From Mycolicibacterium fortuitum subsp. fortuitum (GTDB lineage Bacteria > Actinomycetota > Actinomycetes > Mycobacteriales > Mycobacteriaceae): a DNA stretch of 64,000 bases. Below the pieces are notes generated by a model that was not told where the DNA came from, ran no database searches, and saw only the letters and a list, made by a program, of their open reading frames with translations. This document shows, piece by piece, positions 18,139 through 26,650 of the stretch (position 1 is the stretch's first letter; each line of letters starts with the position of its first letter). The stretch lies in NCBI RefSeq assembly GCF_022179545.1, contig NZ_AP025518.1, positions 930,001 through 994,000 of the forward strand, in the 5' to 3' direction. Position numbers and translations under genes: made by a program.

Positions 18139-19902
18139 ATGACGACTGAAGCTGAACTCAACAGTCCGCGGGGCGCGGGCGACACCGCCCAGGCGGAGAT
18201 CGCCGACCGGCGCACACGCATGGATCACGATCATCCGTTCTACAAATGGGTCGTGCTGTCCAACACCACGTTGGGCATCCTGCTGGCGTCCATCAATGCT
18301 TCGATCGTGCTGATCTCGCTGCCGGCGATCTTCCGTGGCATCGGGCTCAACCCGCTCGCCCCCGGCAACGTCAGCTATCTGCTGTGGATGCTGATGGGCT
18401 ACCTCGTGGTCACCGCGGTGCTCGTCGTCCCGTTCGGGCGTCTCGGCGACATGTACGGCCGGGTCCGGATCTACAACCTCGGCTTTGTGGTCTTCACCGT
18501 GGCCGCGATCGCCCTGTCCTTCGACCCGTTCCAGCTCGGTGGCGGTGCGGTCTGGCTGATCGGCTGGCGCGTCATCCAGGGCGTCGGCGGCGCGATGCTG
18601 ATGGCGTCGTCGTCGGCCATCCTGACCGATGCCTTCCCGGCCAATCAGCGCGGAATGGCGCTGGGCACCAATATGGTGGCCGCCGTCGCCGGATCGTTCC
18701 TCGGGTTGCTGATCGGTGGCTTCCTGTCCGAGTGGCACTGGAAGGCCGTCTTCTGGGTGGGTGTGCCCATAGGCATCCTCGGCACGATCTGGAGCTACCG
18801 CTCCCTCAAAGAACTCGGCGTCCGCACCGCTGGGCGGCTCGACTGGGCCGGCACGCTGACCTTCGGGCTCGGCCTGACTGTGCTGTTGATCGGGATCACC
18901 TGCGGCATCCAGCCGTACGGCGGCTCCACCACCGGGTGGACCAGTCCGTGGGTGCTGGGCTCGATCGCCGTCGGTCTGCTGCTGTTGGTGGCGTTCTGCC
19001 TCGTCGAGTTGAAGGTGTCCTCACCGATGGTCGACATCCGGTTGTTCAAATCGGCGGCGTTCGGCATGGGCAACCTGGCCGGACTGATGTCCTCGGTGGG
19101 CCGTGGCGGTCTGCAGTTCATGCTCATCATCTGGTTGCAGGGCATCTGGCTGCCGCTGCACGGTTACAGCTTCGAGTCCACTCCGCTGTGGGCCGGCATC
19201 TACCTGCTGCCGGTCACCGTCGGATTTTTGGTTGCCGCACCGATCGCAGGGTCGCTGTCGGACCGCATCGGAGCGAGGCCCCTGACCGTCGGCGGCATGC
19301 TGCTGATGGCGGCCACCTTCGTGGCGCTGCTGCTCATTCCGGTCAATTTCGACTATTGGGTGTTCGCCATCCTGGTGTTCCTCAACGGTCTCGGTGGCGG
19401 CATCTTCACCGCCCCCAACACCGCGGCGATCATGTCGAGCGTGCCCGCCGATCAGCGCGGTGCGGCATCGGGAGTGCGGTCCACGTTCTTCAACGCCGGC
19501 AACTCGCTGTCGATCGGCATCTTCTTCTCGCTGATGATCGTCGGGCTGGCCAACACGCTGCCGTCGGCATTGACCAGCGGCCTGACGCAGCAAGGTGTTT
19601 CGGCCTCTGTGGCCCACGACGTGGCAAACCTGCCCCCGGTCGGCAGTCTGTTCGCGGCCTTCCTCGGCTACAACCCGATGGCAGAGTTGCTCGCGCCCTA
19701 CGACGCGCTGCACCAGCCGGGCGTGAACGCCGATGTCATCACCGGCCAGACGTTCTTCCCGCAGCTGATCACCGAACCCTTCCACTCCGGACTGACGGTG
19801 GTGTTCACCGCCGCTGCCGTGATGATGGTGATCGGTGCGGTGGCGTCGATGTTCAGCGCGGGCCGCTATGGGACGGAGGCGGGAGCCGACAATCAGGCCT
19901 GA
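18139..19902 (+). CDS. MFS multidrug exporter, DHA2-type (14 TM)
   Basis: 587 residues from the ATG at 18139; starts at 18097 or 18121 are in frame, but 18097 falls inside the operator palindrome. About 14 membrane helices. Motif A is FGRLGDMYGRVR, with motif C-like GWRVIQGVGGAMLMASSSAILTDAFPANQRGMALG and a second half GSLSDRIGARP. The N-terminal tail (about 35 residues) is hydrophilic. Proton-driven export of drugs or other small molecules is inferred from the family; substrate unknown. Stands alone, driven by its own promoter, divergent from thiC. The 3' end contains a 27-bp tandem duplication that includes the stop codon. Confidence 0.85.
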   Translation: MTTEAELNSPRGAGDTAQAEIADRRTRMDHDHPFYKWVVLSNTTLGILLASINASIVLISLPAIFRGIGLNPLAPGNVSYLLWMLMGYLVVTAVLVVPFGRLGDMYGRVRIYNLGFVVFTVAAIALSFDPFQLGGGAVWLIGWRVIQGVGGAMLMASSSAILTDAFPANQRGMALGTNMVAAVAGSFLGLLIGGFLSEWHWKAVFWVGVPIGILGTIWSYRSLKELGVRTAGRLDWAGTLTFGLGLTVLLIGITCGIQPYGGSTTGWTSPWVLGSIAVGLLLLVAFCLVELKVSSPMVDIRLFKSAAFGMGNLAGLMSSVGRGGLQFMLIIWLQGIWLPLHGYSFESTPLWAGIYLLPVTVGFLVAAPIAGSLSDRIGARPLTVGGMLLMAATFVALLLIPVNFDYWVFAILVFLNGLGGGIFTAPNTAAIMSSVPADQRGAASGVRSTFFNAGNSLSIGIFFSLMIVGLANTLPSALTSGLTQQGVSASVAHDVANLPPVGSLFAAFLGYNPMAELLAPYDALHQPGVNADVITGQTFFPQLITEPFHSGLTVVFTAAAVMMVIGAVASMFSAGRYGTEAGADNQA

Positions 19903-19929
19903 GGGGCGGGAGCCGACAATCAGGCCTGA
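19876..19929 (+). repeat. 27-bp tandem duplication spanning the MFS stop codon
   Basis: Positions 19876-19902 and 19903-19929 match at 26 of 27 bases, and a further 8-base part copy follows at 19930. Both copies contain GCCGACAATCAGGCCTGA. The first TGA ends the MFS gene, the second lies in the intergenic region. Probably a recent slippage event; no function is evident. Confidence 0.85.
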
Positions 19930-20009
19930 GAGGCGGGCGCCGTAACGAGGCTCAGAGTGGCCCGGTCAGCAAACGATTTTTCGTCGCAAGACGTGGAATA
20001 CTCGCCGCC

Positions 20010-20870
20010 ATGATCGCTCACCCACTGGCCGCCGCCGGAAGCGCCGCATATTCGGCCGGCTATCTCGTCGGCGCGCTGTTCATCCCCGGGCTGGGACTGC
20101 TGCTGCTGATCCTCGGCCTGGTTCGGCGGTCGTCGTCCCGGTCGAAGCTGAGCGGTCAGCCCGGGTACCCGCCGGGTGCTCATCCGCAACCTGGGTACCC
20201 GCAGGGCTATCCACAGCAGGGATACCCGCAACCGGGATACCCGCAGGGCTATCCGCAGCCGGGTTATCCGCAGCAGCCCGGCTACCCGACGGTGCCGCCA
20301 CAGGCCTACGGCGCGCCACCCAAGAAGTCGGGCACGGTGATGATCGTGATCGGTGTGATTCTGCTGGTGCTCGGCCTGTTGGGATTGGCCGGGCGGATGG
20401 CCACCCGCGCGTCGGAGTCGAGCTCGAGTTCGGATTCCCGGTCTTCGAGTTCGGGTGATTCTGGCGGCCTGGAGGTGGGAGCGTGCATCACCGGTGACCA
20501 GTACGCCGCTGCGGACATGGACCTCACTCCGGTCAGCTGCAGCGATGCGGACGCCGTCTACGAGCTGGCGTCCCAAGGCGGCGGATCCGCGACCTGCCCC
20601 GATGGTGAACGGAGCAACTCGGACTACGCCGTGCTCATGAACGAATCCCGGACCTACTGCTTCATCCTGGATGTCGAGGAGGGCGAGTGCTTCGACATCA
20701 ATGAGGCGAGCAAGCGCGTCGCCCCGGTGGAATGCTCCGACCCGAACGCCGTCACCAAGATCGTCAAGCGGGTCGACGGATCGACGGACACCTCCGTGTG
20801 TGATTCCGGGGCGCGGGCGGTGGCCTTCCCCGAGCCGGCGCGGGTCTACTGCGCGGAGGCGCCGTCGTAG
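20010..20870 (+). CDS. LppU/SCO3897-like membrane protein with Pro-Gly-Tyr-Gln repeats
   Basis: 286 residues, ATG at 20010 with a possible AATACT -10 seven bases earlier. Two membrane segments: the N-terminal one (AGYLVGALFIPGLGLLLLILGLV) and a second (VMIVIGVILLVLGLLGLAG). Between them lies a cytoplasmic-type linker of about ten PGYPQ units. A Ser-rich spacer then leads to an extracytoplasmic domain with paired Cys (GACITG, VSCSDADAVYELA, ATCPDG, TYCFILD, GECFDI, VECSDPNAVTK, SVCDSG, VYCAEAP). The Cys pattern in two similar halves resembles LppU-type proteins. Function unknown; likely envelope-associated. Confidence 0.7.
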   Translation: MIAHPLAAAGSAAYSAGYLVGALFIPGLGLLLLILGLVRRSSSRSKLSGQPGYPPGAHPQPGYPQGYPQQGYPQPGYPQGYPQPGYPQQPGYPTVPPQAYGAPPKKSGTVMIVIGVILLVLGLLGLAGRMATRASESSSSSDSRSSSSGDSGGLEVGACITGDQYAAADMDLTPVSCSDADAVYELASQGGGSATCPDGERSNSDYAVLMNESRTYCFILDVEEGECFDINEASKRVAPVECSDPNAVTKIVKRVDGSTDTSVCDSGARAVAFPEPARVYCAEAPS

Positions 20871-20876
20871 CCCACC

Positions 20877-20882
20877 TACACT
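20877..20882 (+). promoter_or_regulatory. Putative -10 of the methyltransferase-LOG operon
   Basis: TACACT fits TANNNT and ends seven bases before the GTG at 20890, implying a leaderless message. It lies in the 19-bp gap after the LppU-like gene. Confidence 0.4.
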
Positions 20883-20889
20883 CGGGCTC

Positions 20890-21531
20890 GTGACCACCAC
20901 ACAGCGCCGCGGGTTCAACGACGCCATCACGCGCTTCTGGAGCTTCGCCGCACCGGCCTACGACCAGGGCTGCCTCCAGCGGTGGGTCTACCGACCCGCC
21001 CAGGACGAGGTGATCGCCCAGTTGCAGGAGCGTGGTGCCCGCACGATCGCCGACATCGCCTGCGGTACCGGCATCCTGGCCGACCGTATCCAGCGGGAAC
21101 TGCGCCCCGACGAGGTCTACGGCCTGGACATGTCCGACGGCATGCTGGCCCAGGCCCGCACGCGTTCTGACCGCGTGCGTTGGAAGTCGGCCCCTGCCGA
21201 GGAGCTGCCCTTCCAGGACGGCTTCCTGGATGCGGTGGTCACCACATCGGCTTTCCATTTCTTCGACCAGCCCGCCGCGCTCGCGGAGTTCCATCGAGTG
21301 CTGGCGCCCGGGGGAATGGTGGCGGTGACGACGATGTGTCCGCGTCGTACCTTCCTGCCGCTGCACGCGTTGTCCGCCGACCTGGGTGCACCCGCGCACA
21401 GCCCCACCGAAAAGGAGATGCGCGCGCTGTTCGAGACGGCCGGATTCACCGTCGCCGAACAGCATCGGGTACATCGACCCGTGTGGACGCCGCTCTCCGA
21501 CGTGATCACCGTGGGCGTCAAACCCGCATGA
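20890..21531 (+). CDS. Class I SAM-dependent methyltransferase (UbiE/COQ5-like)
   Basis: 213 residues from the GTG at 20890. Motif I IADIACGTGILADRI (about 48-62), acidic loop YGLDMSDGML, motif II region LPFQDGFLDAVVTTSAFHFF, and ALAEFHRVLAPGGMVAVTT. Methyl acceptor unknown. The start is supported by the upstream TACACT -10 and by the codon phase. The stop overlaps the ATG of the LOG-family gene (ATGA), so the two are co-translated. Confidence 0.82.
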   Translation: MTTTQRRGFNDAITRFWSFAAPAYDQGCLQRWVYRPAQDEVIAQLQERGARTIADIACGTGILADRIQRELRPDEVYGLDMSDGMLAQARTRSDRVRWKSAPAEELPFQDGFLDAVVTTSAFHFFDQPAALAEFHRVLAPGGMVAVTTMCPRRTFLPLHALSADLGAPAHSPTEKEMRALFETAGFTVAEQHRVHRPVWTPLSDVITVGVKPA

Positions 21532-22265
21532 CCGAGAACGACGACACCCCGCTTCAGATCCGCGGTTCGGTGCAGCTGCGCCGGGACCGCTGTGCCACCT
21601 CAACGGCCGACCAGCGGCTGCTGGACCGTCGCGGCCCGACCGATTGGGTGCACACCGACCCGTGGCGGGTGATGCGCATCCAGGGCGAGTTCGTCGACGG
21701 ATTCGACGCTCTCGCCGAAATGCCCAGAGCTGTGACCGTTTTCGGATCAGCTCGCACGGAACCGCATTCGCCGGAGTACCGGTTGGGTGAGGAGCTGGGC
21801 ATCGCGCTGGTGCGGGCGGGCTATGCGGTGATCACCGGTGGTGGTCCGGGCTCCATGGAGGCGGTCAACCGCGGGGCCAGCGAGTCCGGCGGCTACTCCG
21901 TCGGACTGGGTATCGAGTTGCCGTTCGAGCAGCGCCTCAACCACTGGGTCGATCTCGGCATCAACTTCCGCTACTTCTTCGTCCGCAAGACCATGTTCGT
22001 CAAATACGCGCAGGCATTCGTGTGCCTGCCGGGAGGATTCGGCACTCTCGACGAACTGTTCGAGGCGTTGACGCTGGTGCAGACCCACAAGGTGACCGAG
22101 TTTCCGATCATCCTGCTGGGGGTCGACTACTGGTCGGGTCTCATCGACTGGATTCGCAACACCATGCTGCGCGGCGGAAAGATCTCAGAGTCGGACCTTG
22201 CCCTGCTCCATTGCACCGACAGCGTGGCCGAAGCCGTGGAACTCATCGTCGCCTCGGCGCGATAG
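21528..22265 (+). CDS. LOG-family / TIGR00730 Rossmann protein (nucleotide 5'-phosphate-cleaving type)
   Basis: 245 residues. The signature motifs are present: TGGGPGSMEAVNRGA (about 103-117) and PGGFGTLDELFE (about 168-179), with catalytic Arg/Glu positions typical of cytokinin riboside 5'-monophosphate phosphoribohydrolases. An N-terminal extension of about 60 residues is longer than in short LOG proteins. Family members hydrolyse nucleotide 5'-monophosphates at the N-glycosidic bond; the natural substrate here is unknown. Second gene of a coupled pair with the methyltransferase. The 3' end overlaps the convergent PaaK-like gene by 23 bp. Confidence 0.8.
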   Translation: MTENDDTPLQIRGSVQLRRDRCATSTADQRLLDRRGPTDWVHTDPWRVMRIQGEFVDGFDALAEMPRAVTVFGSARTEPHSPEYRLGEELGIALVRAGYAVITGGGPGSMEAVNRGASESGGYSVGLGIELPFEQRLNHWVDLGINFRYFFVRKTMFVKYAQAFVCLPGGFGTLDELFEALTLVQTHKVTEFPIILLGVDYWSGLIDWIRNTMLRGGKISESDLALLHCTDSVAEAVELIVASAR

Positions 22266-23565
22266 CCGCCGCCGAGGAGTAGCGCCGCGGCTTGCCGGGA
22301 CCCAGTTCGGCCAACGTCGTCACCCGGGTGACTTGGACCGGCTGTCCCAACAAGAGGTTCAGTGTCTCGGTCACCCGGTCCTGATCGCCGGACGCGATCA
22401 CCGCTGCGATGCGGCCTTCTGCGTCCTGGTTGACGCTCCAGCCACGCGCGCCCGCGGCCTGCAGCTGCTGGGTGAGGTCGACGCACGGCACCGCGACGCC
22501 TTGCGCCGACACGAAAACCGTTGCCTCCCTTCCTTCCAGGTCGGTGAGCGCCGGCCGGCCCCGATGGGTGACCAGCCGTGCGTAGTCGCCTGTCCGGTAG
22601 CGCACCAGTGGCAGAAACTGGTTCTCGCCGCACGTCACCACGACCTCGCCTGCCAGCACCTCGACGTGCACGCGGCGTTCGGCCACCACGAAGGGTCCGC
22701 CGTCGTCGCTGACCGCGATGGGCCGGGTCTCGTGCAAGCCGTAGACGTCCAGGACAGGACAGTCGTAAGCCGCCTCCAGCGCTCGCCGTAAGGGGGCGGT
22801 CAGCGTCATCGCCCCGGAGATCAGTGCGAGCGGGTGCAGCGTGGCGACCAGCCTGGGTTCCAGCAGCACCTCCAGTGAGGTGGGCGTGCCGCTGATCACC
22901 TGTGGATCGGTGTCCTGCAGATATGCGTCGCGCTGTGCACCGCCGCCGGCCCAGGTGGCCGGGTGCAGGTTGAGCCGTGCCATCAGTGCCTCGTCGAAGC
23001 CGGGGATCACCGACGTATAGGTGAATGCCTGCCGTTGAAACACCGTCTGCGCCAATGCCATCCGATGATCCACCGGTTCCCAGTGGGAGCCCACGAGCCC
23101 GCGCAACCAGTGGAACCCACGGGCCAGCTCGTCCGGGTCGTCGGGTATCACCAAGGCGGCACCTGTGCTGCCCGAACTCGTGCCGTGAAGCATCCGGCCC
23201 AGGTCGGCACCCGGCGGAACGAATGCCGCGATGTCGTCGACGAGATCTTCACGTCCGATCAACGGGAAGTCGGTGAGGCTGTTCAGGGGGCCCGCGTGGC
23301 GGCGGTAGGCGGACAGGGTCCGCGCCAGCGCGAGGTGTTGTGGCAACCAATCATCAAGGGGCAGTTGCTCAGTGGCAGCCTGCTGTTCGTCGAGGGTGAG
23401 ACGGTGCCCGACCCGGTGACACCAGGCCGGTGCGTGACGGTGCTGCTCAAGGGCGTTCAGCCGCCGGCGGCCGGCCGCAGACAGGCCCGGCCAGCGCTGC
23501 TCGTCGGTCAGCGCCACCTGGCCGAACGGGACATAATCGGCCAGCCGCAGCGGATCGTCACTCAC
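22243..23565 (-). CDS. PaaK/CapK-like adenylate-forming enzyme, last gene of the MoxR-VWA operon
   Basis: 440 residues from the GTG at 23565, which lies inside the end of the upstream gene (8-bp overlap). It keeps the adenylation signatures: nucleotide loop GTSSGSTGAA (about 125-134), VYGLHETRPI (counterpart of YGxTE), VRYRTGDYARL, and a C-terminal GPGKPRRY whose Lys is in the catalytic position. The closest known shape is phenylacetate-CoA ligase/CapK, which activate a carboxylate as acyl-AMP. No carrier protein or thioesterase is adjacent. Its place in a MoxR-VWA operon is unusual; the acceptor may be one of the operon proteins. Confidence 0.75.
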   Translation of the reverse strand: MSDDPLRLADYVPFGQVALTDEQRWPGLSAAGRRRLNALEQHRHAPAWCHRVGHRLTLDEQQAATEQLPLDDWLPQHLALARTLSAYRRHAGPLNSLTDFPLIGREDLVDDIAAFVPPGADLGRMLHGTSSGSTGAALVIPDDPDELARGFHWLRGLVGSHWEPVDHRMALAQTVFQRQAFTYTSVIPGFDEALMARLNLHPATWAGGGAQRDAYLQDTDPQVISGTPTSLEVLLEPRLVATLHPLALISGAMTLTAPLRRALEAAYDCPVLDVYGLHETRPIAVSDDGGPFVVAERRVHVEVLAGEVVVTCGENQFLPLVRYRTGDYARLVTHRGRPALTDLEGREATVFVSAQGVAVPCVDLTQQLQAAGARGWSVNQDAEGRIAAVIASGDQDRVTETLNLLLGQPVQVTRVTTLAELGPGKPRRYSSAAAIAPRRR

Positions 23566-24172
23566 TGTTGTACCGCGCCGCAGCTTCTTTCGCCCGGGCG
23601 TCGGCCAGGCGGCGTTGTACGGCCATCCGGTGCTCGTGATCGGCCAATGCCTGAGCCAGGGCCCCCTCGCGTCGCACCGAATCCCGCATCTCGAACAATG
23701 ACCGAGCCTGCACGGCATCTTCGCCGGATGGCAACAAACCGTTCCACAGCAGGAAGGTGCGCACCGCCTCGTCGCGGCGCTCGGCATCGCTGAGCCAGCG
23801 GCCGGGATCGACCAGCGGAGCCACCCGAAAAGCCAACGCCAACAGTGCTGTCGCTGCTTTGCGTTCGTCGAGCGGTGCGGTGAACGGACCGATGAGCTCG
23901 GCGCTGGCGAACAACCACAACCCGATGGCCGCACCCCGCCGGGATGCCGGTGAGCCCCGCTCGGCGATGCGCTGGGCGGCTGCCGCACAACCGGTGTGGT
24001 TGAACACGTCGCAAGCCAAGGCCACCAAGTCGACGGTGTCGGCGAGAAACGGCTGCGGCGTACTCGCCGTCCGCGCCGCGACCTCGTCGACCGCGGGACC
24101 GGGCTTGAGCGTCGACCACACCGCCTGCTCATCCAGTTCCTCGGCGAACCAGTTGGTCAGTTGTTCAGCCAT
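23558..24172 (-). CDS. Helical protein of unknown function in the MoxR-VWA operon
   Basis: 204 residues from the ATG at 24172, overlapping the zincin/VWA gene by 8 bp and the PaaK-like gene by 8 bp. Almost all predicted helix and Ala/Leu-rich (DTVDLVALACDVFNHTGCAAAAQRIAE, AAIGLWLFASAELIGPF, KAATALLALAFRV), ending in a charged likely coiled coil (ALADHEHRMAVQRRLADARAKEAAARY). No signal peptide or catalytic motif. I do not recognise the family; the tight overlaps argue that it works with its neighbours. Confidence 0.7.
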   Translation of the reverse strand: MAEQLTNWFAEELDEQAVWSTLKPGPAVDEVAARTASTPQPFLADTVDLVALACDVFNHTGCAAAAQRIAERGSPASRRGAAIGLWLFASAELIGPFTAPLDERKAATALLALAFRVAPLVDPGRWLSDAERRDEAVRTFLLWNGLLPSGEDAVQARSLFEMRDSVRREGALAQALADHEHRMAVQRRLADARAKEAAARYNSE

Positions 24173-26039
24173 GCAGTGCCTCTCGCCGATATCCGGCGAT
24201 GTGCGCCGCCAACCTCGCGCAGACCGCCGGCGCGTCGGACATGTTGTCCAGATAGTCGACGCGGTAGCCGGCCTCGGCGGCCGGGGCAGCCACCGACCGG
24301 GACCGGTCCTGCACCAGCAGGGTGGCAGTGGCAAGTTGGCCCCGCACCGCGGCCGCGACTCCGGCGTACTCCTCCTGACCGGCGCCGAACAGCGACGTCA
24401 AACCGTCGTCGGACAGCACCACAAGGTGGCGCAGCTCGTCACGGTCGCCTGAAAACCCTTGGTCGCTGGACGGATACCGACGGGCCAGCAGATCGAGGGG
24501 GAACACGGTGCCGCCGCTGAAGAACGTCGTCAACTGACGCATGATCTCCAACCGGTCGCGGGTGTACACACTGTCTCCGGCGACCTGGCCGCGGCCCGAC
24601 CAAGACGTGACCCGAACCCGCCCACCCCCTTTGAGTACGGACAGCACGAGAATCATCCCAGCCAGCACGGCCGGGGATCCCCGCTCGGGACGCGGCATCG
24701 ACCCGGATGAGTCGATGTAGAGGTCCAGGGTCACTGCTTCGGTGGTGGTGACCGGATCGTCGGGCAGTTGGGTGCGACGACGCGTGGTAACCCCGGGCAC
24801 CACCACCGGATTCACTGCGAGAGTGGCCGGCCAGTCGAGCTCGGTGGCGTCGTCACCGAGCTCCCATGTCTCCAGCGGTCCCGGGATTCCGTGGTCCGCG
24901 ACGCCGCGCCCGGACTGCAACAGCGGGCGGATCCAGGGGCGGGCCTGCGCCTCGTACCAGGCCAGCATCACAGCATTGGGATCCGAACCGGCGAACAGGG
25001 CCAATGTCTCTGCGATACCGTAACTTTGGCCGGACATCTGCTCCGATACGGAGGCGCCTACTGCGGCCGCGGCGGGGTGCACCGGCGGCTCGTCGAGCCG
25101 TGGGTCAGCCAGCACCTGCGCCAATTCGGCCGCGGTCGCGGGTGCTCCGCCGTGCTCAGCGCATCCGCCGGCGGGGAGGTCGGCGCGGTCGGGGATCATC
25201 GACTCCAGCACCAGATAGGGCACCAGGACCATGCCGAAGGTGAGGGCTCCGCTCACCGGGTCCGCTCCGAAGGTCCGGACCGCCTGTGCCACGTACTCGG
25301 CGTCGGCGACCGGCTGCACCGGTTGACTCAGCAGTAGTTCGTCCTGGATGGCCCGTACGCGCATGGCTGCGGCCCGGTGGGTGCGCTCCTTCTCCCGCAG
25401 ATCCTCGCGGACCATCGACACGTCGAGAGTGGCCGGGTCGACGTCCTGACGGGCTCGCACGTCTTCTCGAACCGCTTCGGGCACCGAGGGAGGATCGTTG
25501 GGGCACAGTGTGTTCGACGGCAACGACCACAGCAGCTCATAGGCGCGCATCAGCACCCACCACGCCGCATTCGTCACCGGCTCCCGGGCAGTCAGCGTGC
25601 GCCACAAGGCGATCATGTCTGGTTCGGCGCCGGGGTGCAGGCGGCGCTGCATCCGGACCACCCTGTCATTGATGAGCAGATCCGACCACAGATTGGACAG
25701 GTGGCAAGCCATGCTGGTGACGGGAACGGCCCGGCGCGGATCGCTCGCCACGATCGCCCGGGCCATCTGCTGCGCCAGCTTGAACGAGACGATGCGGGTG
25801 CTCGGGGACAGCACATGATGGCCGATCTCGTGAGCAAAGACGCTGATCAGGTGGTTCTCGGCGCCCTGACGGGTCAGCTCGTCGAGGTCGATTGAGATCG
25901 ACGGAGGAAACGTGAACCAGGCGAACGTACCGGTTGCGCTGTCGCGCACCATGTTCGGCGGATGAAGCTGCACACCCCACAGATCGAGGGCGGACTGCCA
26001 GGCCGCCAGCTCCGCATCGGTGAGTGCCCGTCCGGTCAT
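24165..26039 (-). CDS. Fused zinc-metallopeptidase-like and VWA-domain protein
   Basis: 624 residues from the ATG at 26039 (ATGA overlap with the gene before). The N-terminal part carries a zincin motif, FAHEIGHHVLSP (HExxH plus a following His, about residues 70-81). The C-terminal part is a VWA domain with an intact MIDAS start LDLYIDSSGSMPRP (DxSxS, about 447-460), a Thr in FFSGGTVFPLD and a later Asp in VVLSDDGL. Metallopeptidase-plus-VWA proteins (similar in layout to DUF2201 proteins) commonly partner MoxR ATPases. Likely role: an effector or assembly factor remodelled by the MoxR protein. Cytoplasmic, no signal peptide. Confidence 0.78.
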   Translation of the reverse strand: MTGRALTDAELAAWQSALDLWGVQLHPPNMVRDSATGTFAWFTFPPSISIDLDELTRQGAENHLISVFAHEIGHHVLSPSTRIVSFKLAQQMARAIVASDPRRAVPVTSMACHLSNLWSDLLINDRVVRMQRRLHPGAEPDMIALWRTLTAREPVTNAAWWVLMRAYELLWSLPSNTLCPNDPPSVPEAVREDVRARQDVDPATLDVSMVREDLREKERTHRAAAMRVRAIQDELLLSQPVQPVADAEYVAQAVRTFGADPVSGALTFGMVLVPYLVLESMIPDRADLPAGGCAEHGGAPATAAELAQVLADPRLDEPPVHPAAAAVGASVSEQMSGQSYGIAETLALFAGSDPNAVMLAWYEAQARPWIRPLLQSGRGVADHGIPGPLETWELGDDATELDWPATLAVNPVVVPGVTTRRRTQLPDDPVTTTEAVTLDLYIDSSGSMPRPERGSPAVLAGMILVLSVLKGGGRVRVTSWSGRGQVAGDSVYTRDRLEIMRQLTTFFSGGTVFPLDLLARRYPSSDQGFSGDRDELRHLVVLSDDGLTSLFGAGQEEYAGVAAAVRGQLATATLLVQDRSRSVAAPAAEAGYRVDYLDNMSDAPAVCARLAAHIAGYRREALHG

Positions 26040-26650
26040 GCCGGCCAGATCTCGGCCAGGTAGGACGTCGGGCGCACCACCAGTTGCGCCGTGCCGGCTC
26101 CGTCGTGGAGCAAGCCGGATGCGGACACGTCGGAGATCACGTGGCCGAAGACGTCGGCATCGATCTGCCGCCGCTGCGCACCGACATTCACCGTCCACCG
26201 ACCCGGACCATGGGGTGCGGGATCGGTCGGCGGTTGGTCCCATTTTCCGCCTAGCCCCGTGAAACCCCCTATCCGGGCGATCAATTGGCCAGGTTGGCGC
26301 AACGGCCAGTAGAACCGATCGACCGCCTGCCCGTCGGTGAAGGGGACGACGGCGTCTACCGGCAGGCCCAGTACCGAGGCCGCGAGATCGATGGGCAGCA
26401 GCTGTAAACGGGACAACGCGTCGTCACGGATACCCAGCACCCCGGCGCGCCACGCGGCCACCGCCGCGGCATCGACCATGGTTTCGGCCGGCACCGAGAT
26501 ACCGCTGAGCGCGTACCGGTAGCGGTGCGGGTCGCCGCCGAAGCGCGCCACGTTGTCGGCCGAGAGGGCCAGATCGAGTCCGGGCACCGTCGGAAGGTCG
26601 GCGGGCGCGGCCGGTTCCAGGTTGACCTGGTGGTACGCCCGGGCGATCAC
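26036..26650 (-). CDS. Unknown protein between MoxR and zincin/VWA genes
   Basis: 204 residues, GTG start at 26650 overlapping the moxR stop (GTGA). Mixed alpha/beta, with a Trp/Gly-rich stretch (RFYWPLRQPGQLIARIGGFTGLGGKW) and a C-terminal part rich in beta strand (GRWTVNVGAQRRQIDADVFGHVISDVSASGLL). No catalytic motif is seen. In MoxR-VWA ternary systems a third protein of variable sequence is normally encoded in this position, so it may be the adaptor or substrate-recognition part; that is inference from context only. Confidence 0.65.
   Translation of the reverse strand: MIARAYHQVNLEPAAPADLPTVPGLDLALSADNVARFGGDPHRYRYALSGISVPAETMVDAAAVAAWRAGVLGIRDDALSRLQLLPIDLAASVLGLPVDAVVPFTDGQAVDRFYWPLRQPGQLIARIGGFTGLGGKWDQPPTDPAPHGPGRWTVNVGAQRRQIDADVFGHVISDVSASGLLHDGAGTAQLVVRPTSYLAEIWPA

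Noticed and set aside
18246..20009. Long plus-strand frame through the MFS gene joined to the LppU-like gene
   Set aside because: The first part is an Arg-rich shadow of the MFS protein in another frame; only the part from the ATG at 20010 has coding character.
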